Source: CADEFF01 sp964569315
GTDB taxonomy: Bacteria; Pseudomonadota; Alphaproteobacteria; Dongiales; Dongiaceae
Assembly: GCA_964569315.1 (NCBI GenBank)
Contig: CAZMUZ010000167.1
Coordinates: 1 to 6,364, forward strand
Direction of reading: 5' to 3'
Length of the DNA: 6,364 nt
A program made the translations under genes and the position numbers. Shown here one piece after another: positions 1 through 4,661 of the stretch. The notes beneath the pieces are model-generated. The model ran no database searches and had not been told where the DNA came from. It saw only the letters and a program-made list of their open reading frames with translations. Position 1 is the first letter of the stretch, and each line of letters starts with the position of its first letter.

Positions 1-203
1 CGGCGCGAGGGCTGCACGTAGGCGGCGTTCCAGCCCTGCGGGCCCAGCGCGCGGAGCGTGGTCGCGGGATGAAAGGTGCCGGCGCCCACTTCCATGTCGT
101 AGGGCTGCAGGATCACGCAACCCTTCGCCGCCCAATAGTCCTGCAGCTTGAGAATGAGCCGCTGGAAACAGGTCTCCGGGTTGAAACGAGCCCCCGCTGT
201 CAC
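1..203 (-). CDS. glyQ: Glycyl-tRNA synthetase alpha subunit, N-terminal part (cut by window edge)
   Basis: This is the first 67 codons of the alpha chain of the bacterial alpha2/beta2 glycyl-tRNA synthetase, which charges tRNA-Gly with glycine in the cytosol. The gene runs off the left edge. Read on the minus strand, it shows the hallmark N-terminus of the family: LKLQDYWAAKGCVILQPYDM (residues 19-38), then EVGAGTFHPATTLRALGP, then WNAAYVQPSR. I chose the GTG at 203 because an in-frame stop (TAG, about 13 codons upstream) limits extension, and the candidate promoter at 243-271 would start the transcript near 236, leaving a leader of roughly 33 bases. A weak Shine-Dalgarno (AGGG) lies about five bases before the GTG. 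An in-frame TTG near 240 would add about 12 residues but would sit at or before the predicted transcript start. The beta-chain gene glyS is expected beyond the left edge, which is inference from usual gene order. Confidence 0.95.
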   Translation of the reverse strand, partial: MTAGARFNPETCFQRLILKLQDYWAAKGCVILQPYDMEVGAGTFHPATTLRALGPQGWNAAYVQPSR

Positions 204-242
204 GATCGCCCTGGCTTTCGGATTGGTCTTGCTGCAGCGCAA

Positions 243-271
243 AAACTACCGGGGCGCTCCCGGGGGGTCAA
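243..271 (-). promoter_or_regulatory. Candidate sigma-70 type promoter for glyQ
   Basis: On the minus strand, TTGACC (266-271) is followed after 17 bases by TAGTTT (243-248). This is a near-consensus alphaproteobacterial -35 at ideal spacing with a moderate -10. It lies in the 105-base gap between the small membrane protein gene and glyQ and would start RNA near 236, giving a short leader before the GTG at 203. The box match and spacing are seen directly; activity is inferred. Confidence 0.5.
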
Positions 272-308
272 GCCGAGGGGAACGCCGCAGCGCGCGCGGA
301 AAAGCGGC

Positions 309-569
309 TCAGGCCCGGGTCTGGAGCTTGTCGCAGCAGGAGGCGCCGACCGGAACATAGGCGCCGCAGCTCCCGCATTTGCGGGTTTCCTCGATCGGCG
401 TCGCGGTCTGCCGGCGCGCCGTCGCGCTCGCGCGGCGATGCGCCGATTCCGCCGTCGCGCGGACGCGGTTGATGCGGGACAACCATTTGAAGGCCTGCCA
501 GATCGCGAACAGCACCGCGATCAGCAGAACGATCTTCTGCAAGCTTGGCATGGTGAACATGACCGACAT
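309..569 (-). CDS. Small membrane-anchored protein with a CxxC...CC zinc-ribbon-like tail
   Basis: An 86-residue protein of unknown function. Residues about 10-30 form one hydrophobic segment (LQKIVLLIAVLFAIWQAFKW), so it is probably a single-pass inner-membrane protein. A basic, Ala/Arg-rich linker follows (about 32-58). The C-terminal tail carries C65-x-x-C68 in KCGSCGAYVPVGASCC plus C78 and C79, a pattern like a short zinc-ribbon or rubredoxin-type knuckle. Small proteins of this build (helix, linker, CxxC-GxYVP) are familiar to me as hypothetical proteins in alphaproteobacteria, but I know of no assigned function. The gene is upstream of and co-directional with glyQ, 105 bases away, but glyQ seems to have its own promoter. 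The start is uncertain: ATG at 569 gives the longest form, while ATG codons 4 (560) and 7 (551) are alternatives and fit better with a promoter-like sequence overlapping the first ATG. All choices keep the membrane helix and the Cys tail. Confidence 0.78.
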   Translation of the reverse strand: MSVMFTMPSLQKIVLLIAVLFAIWQAFKWLSRINRVRATAESAHRRASATARRQTATPIEETRKCGSCGAYVPVGASCCDKLQTRA

Positions 570-596
570 TTAGCGACCCCTGCCCCCGAGGGTCAA
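568..596 (-). promoter_or_regulatory. Possible promoter overlapping the start of the small membrane protein gene
   Basis: On the minus strand, TTGACC (591-596) is followed after 17 bases by CTAAAT (568-573), whose last two bases are the first two bases of the ATG at 567-569. The -35 and spacing are good and the -10 is weak. If used, RNA would begin near 561, so translation would have to start at codon 4 (558-560, almost leaderless) or codon 7 (549-551). The sequence match is seen; its use is speculative. Confidence 0.3.
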
Positions 597-774
597 GAAA
601 ACAGCGCCGCCGCCCGGTGCCGCAGAGGGGAAACGTCTGGAAACAAAGGAGAATGGGCCGGTCCTCCGCCGCGCCTGGCGCGGCCGATCCGATCCTCCGG
701 GAGGTGCCGGGGGCTCGCGGCGAACCTTCCCGCGCCGGCTTGCCGCGGTCGCGTCGCGGGAGAAGAATCCTCGC

Positions 775-1812
775 ATGGTCGAACCCTTTGCGCGCGCCGG
801 CGGGGGTGTGGCGCTCATCGTCGAGCGCCACGGGCTCGGCGACGCCTTCATCGGGCTGCATTTCCTTCGGGCGCTGCAGCGCGCTTACCCGGAAGAAGAA
901 GTGAGCGTGATCGCCTCCGAAGGCCTCAGCCCCTATCGCCGCGGTATGGCGCGAATAGCGATGCCGCTCGTCGACCACGTGATCGAGAACGCACGAATCA
1001 AGACGCCGCTGCGTCAGGCGATCCGGAACATGCGCGCCATGCCGCGCGTGGCGGTCGTGTTCGATCACCGCTCGAACTATCGAGCCGTCCTGCTCGCACG
1101 CCTGTTCTACCCTTGCGACCTCTATCTCTGCGCCCTGCCCTGGTACTGGCTCTCGGCGCGACGACCGCGAAGGCGCCGGCCGCATCACCGCCTCGACCGG
1201 CTGATGGCGCTGCTCGAAGCCCTCGCCGGCGCCCCGGCCGACGGCCAGGGCGAGATCGCGCTGGCACCGGAAGCGACGGCCGCGGCGGCGAAGCTCCTGC
1301 CGGCCGGGCCGCGCTATGTCGGATTCGCGCCCGGCGCCACCATGACGCATCAACAGCGCCGCTGGCCGCTCGACCGGTTCGTGGCGCTCGCCGACGCCGC
1401 CGCTTCGGAAGGCGCTTCGCCGGTCTTTCTGCTGGGCCCGGCGGAACGCGATCTGCTGGTGCCGCTGCGCGCCAGGGCGCCCCTGGCGCTGATGCCCGGA
1501 TGCGACGTCGTCGCTGGCCGCACGCTCGAGGATGTCGAGCTCACCATCGCGCTCGGCCGCCGGTTGGCGGGCGCCGTCAGCAACGATTGCGGCCTGGCGC
1601 ATCTGCTGGCCGCCGCCGACCGGCCGCTTCTGGTGCTGTTCGGGCCTTCGGACGCGGGGCGCTGGCGCCCGGTGGGGCCGCATGTCGAGACCCTCACCGC
1701 GCGGCAGTTCGGCGGCCACCGGATGGAATCGATCCCGGTCGAGGCTGTGCGCGATGCCTTCGGCCGGATGCTCGCAAGTGCGACGGCGCCGGCAGAAGAG
1801 CGCATCGCCTAA
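775..1812 (+). CDS. Glycosyltransferase family 9 protein (ADP-heptose:LPS heptosyltransferase-like)
   Basis: A 345-residue GT-B fold glycosyltransferase of family GT9, the family of LPS core heptosyltransferases (WaaC/WaaF/WaaQ type), which act at the cytoplasmic face of the inner membrane. The N-terminal half opens with RHGLGDAFIG (18-27), the family's glycine-rich acceptor-side loop with D23. The C-terminal nucleotide-sugar half has FAPGATMTHQQRRWPLDRF (184-202, the PGA...RWP signature) and SNDCGLAHLLAA (269-280) followed by LFGPSDAGRWRPVGP (288-302), both classic GT9 motifs. The length is normal. The ATG at 775 is the only usual start in this frame before the motifs; GGGAGAAG at 758-765 is a plausible Shine-Dalgarno. 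The leader holds a 7-bp hairpin at 668-684, and no clear promoter is visible. It is the only plus-strand gene between the methyltransferase and glyQ, and its stop overlaps the methyltransferase stop. The true sugar donor and acceptor cannot be told from sequence; a polysaccharide or cell-wall role is possible. Confidence 0.92.
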   Translation: MVEPFARAGGGVALIVERHGLGDAFIGLHFLRALQRAYPEEEVSVIASEGLSPYRRGMARIAMPLVDHVIENARIKTPLRQAIRNMRAMPRVAVVFDHRSNYRAVLLARLFYPCDLYLCALPWYWLSARRPRRRRPHHRLDRLMALLEALAGAPADGQGEIALAPEATAAAAKLLPAGPRYVGFAPGATMTHQQRRWPLDRFVALADAAASEGASPVFLLGPAERDLLVPLRARAPLALMPGCDVVAGRTLEDVELTIALGRRLAGAVSNDCGLAHLLAAADRPLLVLFGPSDAGRWRPVGPHVETLTARQFGGHRMESIPVEAVRDAFGRMLASATAPAEERIA

Positions 1813-2558
1813 AGGATGAGGCCCGCCCCTTCCCGGAGAATGGCCTCGGCCGCCTGGGTGTAGCGGCCGTCCGGCTCGTGCAGCACGAGGCCCGGCGCGA
1901 GGCGTGCCGGACTCTGGAGGCCCTTGCGGCCGCGCACGAGCACGCGTTGCGCCGGCCGGCTGCCGCCCGGCCAGAGGGGGAACACGACGATCTCCCCGAA
2001 GCGGCCATGCAGGGCGGCCAGCAGCGCGTCCAGCCGGTCCGCGCGATGAACGAGGGTGAAGCTCCCCTTCGGCCGCAACATCGCGAGCGCGACCCGCACC
2101 CAATCCTCGAGCGCCGCCTCGCCTTCGACCGTCGCCGCCGCCTTGCCGCCATGGGGCGACGGGCTCGCGGCCGCCGGCGGGAGGTAAGGCGGGTTCGCCA
2201 TCACATGCTGAAAGGATCCGGGTGCCAGACGCGGCGGCAATCGCAGCAGGTCGCCGACCATGATCTCGACGCGGCCGAGCAGGCCGTTCAGCCCGACATT
2301 CTGCTGCGCGAGCCGCGCAAACTCGCGCTCGCGCTCGATCCCCATCACGCGGCAGCCGGGCTCCCGCCAGGCGAGGCAGAGCGAGGCGGCGCCGACGCCG
2401 CAGCCGAGCTCGAGCACGAGATCGCCGGGCCCGGCCGCCACGGCCGCCGCGAGGAACAGCGTGTCGATCGCGACGCGATAGCCGGTCTCCGGCTGCAGCA
2501 GCCTGACGCGGCCGCCGAGCAGCCGGTCCTCGCCGGGCAGCGGTTCGAGCTCAGCCAT
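1809..2558 (-). CDS. trmN6: TrmN6-type SAM-dependent methyltransferase (probable tRNA adenine-N6 methyltransferase)
   Basis: A 249-residue class I methyltransferase of the TrmN6/YfiC family (COG4123), whose E. coli member makes N6-methyladenosine at position 37 of tRNA1(Val). Visible motifs in order: the family N-terminus LLGGRVRLLQPETGYRVAID (about 13-32); SAM-binding motif I, VLELGCGVGA (48-57); an acidic motif II, GIERE (73-77); and the amino-methyltransferase motif NPPY (122-125), which positions the target adenine's amino group. The C-terminal region ends in the family-like QSPARLAPGLVLHEPDGRYT. I chose the ATG at 2558, not an in-frame ATG at 2600, because it gives the family's usual start and overlaps the end of the DUF2007 gene by 8 bases, with a GGAAGAAGAGG purine run just before it; translational coupling is likely. 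It ends in TAG within the CTAA shared with the convergent glycosyltransferase. The fold and chemistry are confident; the exact RNA target is inferred. Confidence 0.93.
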   Translation of the reverse strand: MAELEPLPGEDRLLGGRVRLLQPETGYRVAIDTLFLAAAVAAGPGDLVLELGCGVGAASLCLAWREPGCRVMGIEREREFARLAQQNVGLNGLLGRVEIMVGDLLRLPPRLAPGSFQHVMANPPYLPPAAASPSPHGGKAAATVEGEAALEDWVRVALAMLRPKGSFTLVHRADRLDALLAALHGRFGEIVVFPLWPGGSRPAQRVLVRGRKGLQSPARLAPGLVLHEPDGRYTQAAEAILREGAGLIL

Positions 2559-2802
2559 CCTCTTCTTCCCGCCTTGCCGCGTCGTCGCCGGCCGCCGCAT
2601 CGCGGCGCGCCTCCACCATCAGCCGCTCCGCCCGCTCGTGATCCTCGTCCGGCACCATGACGCGGCGCTCGATCGCGATCACGCTGCCGCTGAAATTGCT
2701 CATATGGCCGTCCAGCACCAGCGCCTCGATGCCGGCGTCGCCGAGAAAGGCGGTGAGCCAGCTTATCCAGACCAGGTCGTTGCTGCGCGTGAGTTCCCGC
2801 AT
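2551..2802 (-). CDS. DUF2007 domain protein (putative signal-transducing protein family)
   Basis: An 83-residue cytosolic protein matching the short DUF2007 family (PF09413). Typical features are the opening MRELTRSNDLVWISWLTAFL (1-20), where a residue run near the N-terminus is followed by a helix, then DAGIEALVLDGHMSNFSGSV (22-41) and a strand ending in RVMVPDEDHERAERLM (47-62), the conserved VxxxDxxxAxxLL-like end. The tail (65-83) is Ala/Asp/Glu/Arg-rich and probably disordered. The family's role is not established; the fold is thought to be GlnB-like. I chose the ATG at 2802, which has AGGA eight bases upstream; the same frame stays open far upstream, but that stretch is antisense to ispB. 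The gene overlaps the methyltransferase start by 8 bases and so is very likely co-transcribed with it. It is divergent from ispB across 180 bases. No convincing promoter of its own is visible. Confidence 0.9.
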   Translation of the reverse strand: MRELTRSNDLVWISWLTAFLGDAGIEALVLDGHMSNFSGSVIAIERRVMVPDEDHERAERLMVEARRDAAAGDDAARREEEDG

Positions 2803-2893
2803 GCGGGCGATCCTGCCATAAACCGCGCCGGGGCGCCCGCTTTCACGGGGGGAATGGGGCTTCTGCGGACCGGAGCTGCGGCGCCCCGCAGGC

Positions 2894-2921
2894 TTGACCG
2901 AGCAGGTCGGGGCCTTATGCT
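2894..2921 (+). promoter_or_regulatory. Candidate sigma-70 type promoter for the polyprenyl diphosphate synthase gene
   Basis: TTGACC (2894-2899) and TATGCT (2916-2921) are separated by 16 bases in the DUF2007/ispB divergent gap, predicting RNA start near 2928 and a leader of about 55 bases. Just upstream is a 6-bp inverted repeat, CTGCGG (2876-2881) with CCGCAG (2886-2891). An in-frame ATG at 2918 lies inside the -10 box and so is unlikely to be the translation start. The boxes are seen; the function is inferred. Confidence 0.6.
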
Positions 2922-2982
2922 CGGCAGCATTGGGGCGGCGGCCGCGGGGAAGCGGGGCCGGCGCCGTCGGGAAGGAAGACCA

Positions 2983-4005
2983 GTGGCCGTCATCGTCAAT
3001 CTCGAGGAGGAGCGCGAGCGCTCGCGAAAATCGGCGCTCGAAGCCCTGCAGCGGCTGGTCGGCGACGACCTGAAGGCCGTCAACACCCTCATCGTGCAGC
3101 ATATGCAGAGCCCGGTGGCGCTGATCCCGCAGCTCGCCGGACACATCGTCGCGGCCGGGGGGAAGCGGCTGCGGCCGATGCTGACGCTCGCGGCGGCCAG
3201 GCTCTGCGGCTATCGCGGAGCGCGGCATACCGCGCTCGCCGCGGCGGTCGAGTTCATCCATACCGCGACCCTGCTGCATGACGACGTGGTCGACGAGAGC
3301 GCGCTCAGGCGCGGGCTTGCGACCGCCAATGCCGTCTGGGGCAACAAGCCGAGCGTGCTGGTCGGCGACTTCCTCTTCAGCCGCGCCTTCCAGCTCATGG
3401 TGGCCGACGGGTCGCTCAAGGTGCTGGAGATCCTGTCCGGCGCCTCCGCCGTGATCGCCGAGGGCGAGGTGCTGCAGCTCGTGACGAGCAACGACACCGC
3501 CACCAGCGAGCAGGCCTATCTCGAGGTGATCCGCTGCAAGACGGCGGCGCTGTTCGCGGCCGCCTGCCGGGTCGGCGCGGTGGTGGCCGACCGCCCGAAG
3601 ATCGAGGAGGAGGCGCTGGAGAGCTACGGCCTCAACCTCGGCATCGCGTTCCAGCTCATCGACGACATGCTCGACTACTCGGCCAAGCAGGCCGAGCTCG
3701 GCAAGACGGTGGGCGACGATTTCCGGGATGGGAAAATAACCCTTCCGGTGGTGCTCGCCTTCCGGCGGGGGGATATGGGCGAGCGGGACTTCTGGCGCCG
3801 CACCCTCGAGGAGCAGACCCAGAAAGACGGCGATCTCGAGCATGCGATCGAGCTGATGGAGCGCCACGGCGCCCTCAAGGACACCATCGCCCGCGCCAGC
3901 CATTACGGCAGCATCGCGCGCGACGCGCTCGGCATTTTCGCCGACGGGCCGGAGAAGCGGACGCTTCTTGAAGTGATTGATTTCTGTATCGAAAGGGCGT
4001 TCTGA
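2983..4005 (+). CDS. ispB: Long-chain polyprenyl diphosphate synthase (IspB-type, ubiquinone side chain)
   Basis: A 340-residue trans-prenyltransferase that condenses isopentenyl diphosphate onto an allylic diphosphate to make the octa- to decaprenyl tail of ubiquinone. All family signatures are present in order: GGKRLRP (59-65, IPP binding); the first Asp-rich motif DDVVD (100-104) with R109/R110; GEVLQL (161-166); KTAALF (186-191); the second Asp-rich motif DDMLD (227-231); and GKTVGDDFRDGKITLP (240-255). The residue five before the first DDxxD is Ala (A95), small as expected for a long-chain product rather than the bulky residue of FPP/GGPP synthases. The start is GTG at 2983, preceded by AAGGAAGA (2972-2979). 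An in-frame ATG at 2918 sits in the promoter, and longer versions run antisense to DUF2007. An exact chain length (C40 or C50) cannot be read from sequence; decaprenyl would fit many alphaproteobacteria. Confidence 0.95.
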   Translation: MAVIVNLEEERERSRKSALEALQRLVGDDLKAVNTLIVQHMQSPVALIPQLAGHIVAAGGKRLRPMLTLAAARLCGYRGARHTALAAAVEFIHTATLLHDDVVDESALRRGLATANAVWGNKPSVLVGDFLFSRAFQLMVADGSLKVLEILSGASAVIAEGEVLQLVTSNDTATSEQAYLEVIRCKTAALFAAACRVGAVVADRPKIEEEALESYGLNLGIAFQLIDDMLDYSAKQAELGKTVGDDFRDGKITLPVVLAFRRGDMGERDFWRRTLEEQTQKDGDLEHAIELMERHGALKDTIARASHYGSIARDALGIFADGPEKRTLLEVIDFCIERAF

Positions 4006-4022
4006 GCCGGCCCGTTTCGGCC

Positions 4023-4051
4023 TTGCGACGGACCCCGGATGCGGCTATAAG
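4023..4051 (+). promoter_or_regulatory. Candidate tRNA promoter with GC-rich discriminator
   Basis: TTGCGA (4023-4028) and TATAAG (4046-4051) are 17 bases apart and followed by a GC-only run (CGCGCGCC) before the predicted start near 4057, six bases ahead of the mature tRNA. A GC-rich discriminator is the known hallmark of stringently controlled stable-RNA promoters. It starts 18 bases after the ispB stop, and no convincing terminator separates the two, so read-through from ispB is also possible. Confidence 0.6.
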
Positions 4052-4062
4052 CGCGCGCCTGT

Positions 4063-4139
4063 CGGAGTGTAGCTCAGCCTGGTAGAGCACTGTGTTCGGG
4101 ACGCAGGGGCCGGTGGTTCGAATCCACTCACTCCGACCA
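4063..4139 (+). tRNA. tRNA-Pro, anticodon CGG
   Basis: A complete 77-base tRNA with encoded CCA. The acceptor stem CGGAGTG (4063-4069) pairs with CACTCCG (4129-4135), followed by discriminator A and CCA (4137-4139). The D arm contains AGCTCAGCCTGGTAGAGC. The anticodon arm is CTGTG (4090-4094), loop TTCGGGA (4095-4101), CGCAG (4102-4106), with one T-G pair and the anticodon CGG at 4097-4099. The T arm has GGTTCGAATCC with a G-T closing pair, as in E. coli tRNA-Pro(CGG). It reads CCG proline codons, which are frequent in this GC-rich genome. No integrase or duplicated 3' end lies nearby in the window, so there is no sign that it has served as an integration site here. Confidence 0.98.
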
Positions 4140-4168
4140 TTTTGATGCAAATCCGATTCGCAACTCGG

Positions 4169-4188
4169 GGAACCGGACGGCCGGTTTC
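4169..4188 (+). terminator. Possible weak hairpin terminator after tRNA-Pro
   Basis: GGAACCGG (4169-4176) pairs with CCGGTTTC (4181-4188, one G-T pair) around an ACGG loop, 30 bases after the tRNA. The following bases (GAATTTAACTGC) are AT-rich but lack a solid T run. It could end or stabilise the tRNA precursor; the evidence is structural only. Confidence 0.3.
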
Positions 4189-4249
4189 GAATTTAACTGC
4201 TACTGGCGCGGAATTTCCGGTAAGATGGCCGGTATCCTACGCTTGCCTC

Positions 4250-4279
4250 TTGACCGGCGCGCCCAGGGCTACCGAGAAT
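4250..4279 (+). promoter_or_regulatory. Possible promoter for the small lipoprotein gene
   Basis: TTGACC (4250-4255) is followed after 18 bases by GAGAAT (4274-4279), a good -35 with a moderate -10. RNA would start near 4286, giving a leader of about 57 bases. That leader contains a 6-bp hairpin, GGTTCC (4308-4313) with GGAACC (4317-4322), eight bases before the Shine-Dalgarno. Confidence 0.35.
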
Positions 4280-4342
4280 GTGCGCACGGATCTGGAGTGC
4301 CGGTATTGGTTCCGGGGGAACCCAAAACGAGAAGGTGGTGCG

Positions 4343-4501
4343 ATGAAGAGCTTCCTTATGCTTGCCGCTGTTCTGGCGGTGACGTTGACCCTGTCGGCCT
4401 GCGGGAAGTACGAGGCCTGGACGTGGTCGGACAATAACTGCAGCGGCAATGGCGGGATTTACAACGCATCGTTCTGCGACGGTTACGTCGCAGGCAAGTA
4501 A
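4343..4501 (+). CDS. Small Cys-containing lipoprotein, 52 residues
   Basis: I do not recognise a named family. The first 20 residues are a clean lipoprotein signal peptide: MK, a hydrophobic core (FLMLAAVLAVTLT), and the lipobox L17-S18-A19-C20 with cleavage before C20. Mature residue +2 is Gly, not Asp, so sorting to the outer membrane is likelier than inner-membrane retention under the E. coli rule. The mature part is only 33 residues, rich in aromatic residues, Asn and Gly (W27, W29, Y40, F44, Y48), with two further cysteines, C33 and C45, that could form a disulfide in the periplasm. The ATG at 4343 has GAAGGTGG (4331-4338) as a strong Shine-Dalgarno; the frame is open further upstream, but only this start gives a signal peptide. 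It has a possible promoter (4250-4279) and a strong terminator 44 bases after the stop, so it is probably a single-gene unit. It resembles the small entericidin-like or cell-wall lipoproteins in build only; function unknown. Confidence 0.85.
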   Translation: MKSFLMLAAVLAVTLTLSACGKYEAWTWSDNNCSGNGGIYNASFCDGYVAGK

Positions 4502-4545
4502 GCCGGTTGCGCTGCGCGCCCTTCAGGGGCGCCCATAAGAATCAG

Positions 4546-4588
4546 AACCGCCGCTCTCCAGACCGGAGAGCGGCGGTTTCTGTTTCGG
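4546..4588 (+). terminator. Strong intrinsic terminator, probably bidirectional
   Basis: A perfect 14-bp stem, AACCGCCGCTCTCC (4546-4559) with GGAGAGCGGCGGTT (4565-4578), and a five-base loop AGACC, followed on the plus strand by TTTCTGTTTC. It ends the small lipoprotein transcript. Read on the minus strand, the stem is followed by CTGATTCTTAT, so it may also stop RNA from the convergent DUF2336 gene, whose stop is at 4662. That gene also has a tight GC hairpin at 4642-4657 without a T run. Confidence 0.9.
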
Positions 4589-4661
4589 GCTTCGGCGCGG
4601 CGCCGGAGAGGCCGGTACCGGAGCGGCCGGTTCGCGATATTCCCGCCCCTGGGCGGGGCGC

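Noticed and set aside
653..904. A short plus-strand frame starting right after a strong AAAGGAG
   Set aside because: The spacing to the ATG is only one base, the product is Arg/Ser/Pro-rich, and it overlaps the glycosyltransferase start in another frame.
268..2103. A 611-codon open frame on the minus strand
   Set aside because: It overlaps the recognised glycosyltransferase antisense and the methyltransferase in another frame; low-complexity Arg/Gly/Pro composition and no motifs.
69..2660. An 863-codon open frame on the plus strand
   Set aside because: It runs antisense to glyQ, the small membrane protein and the methyltransferase, and out of frame across the glycosyltransferase. Its product is Arg/Ala/Pro-rich without any domain; it is a by-product of high GC.
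2638..2982. N-terminal extension of the polyprenyl synthase
   Set aside because: This part is antisense to DUF2007 and crosses the ispB promoter. The GTG at 2983 with its Shine-Dalgarno gives a normal-length enzyme.
2551..3903. A 450-codon version of the DUF2007 gene
   Set aside because: Everything upstream of the Met at 2802 is antisense to ispB and lacks family similarity; the last 83 residues alone make a complete DUF2007 protein.
4063..4342. tRNA-Pro as an attachment site for an integrated element
   Set aside because: No integrase, no second copy of the tRNA 3' end, and no change in gene character follow in the window.
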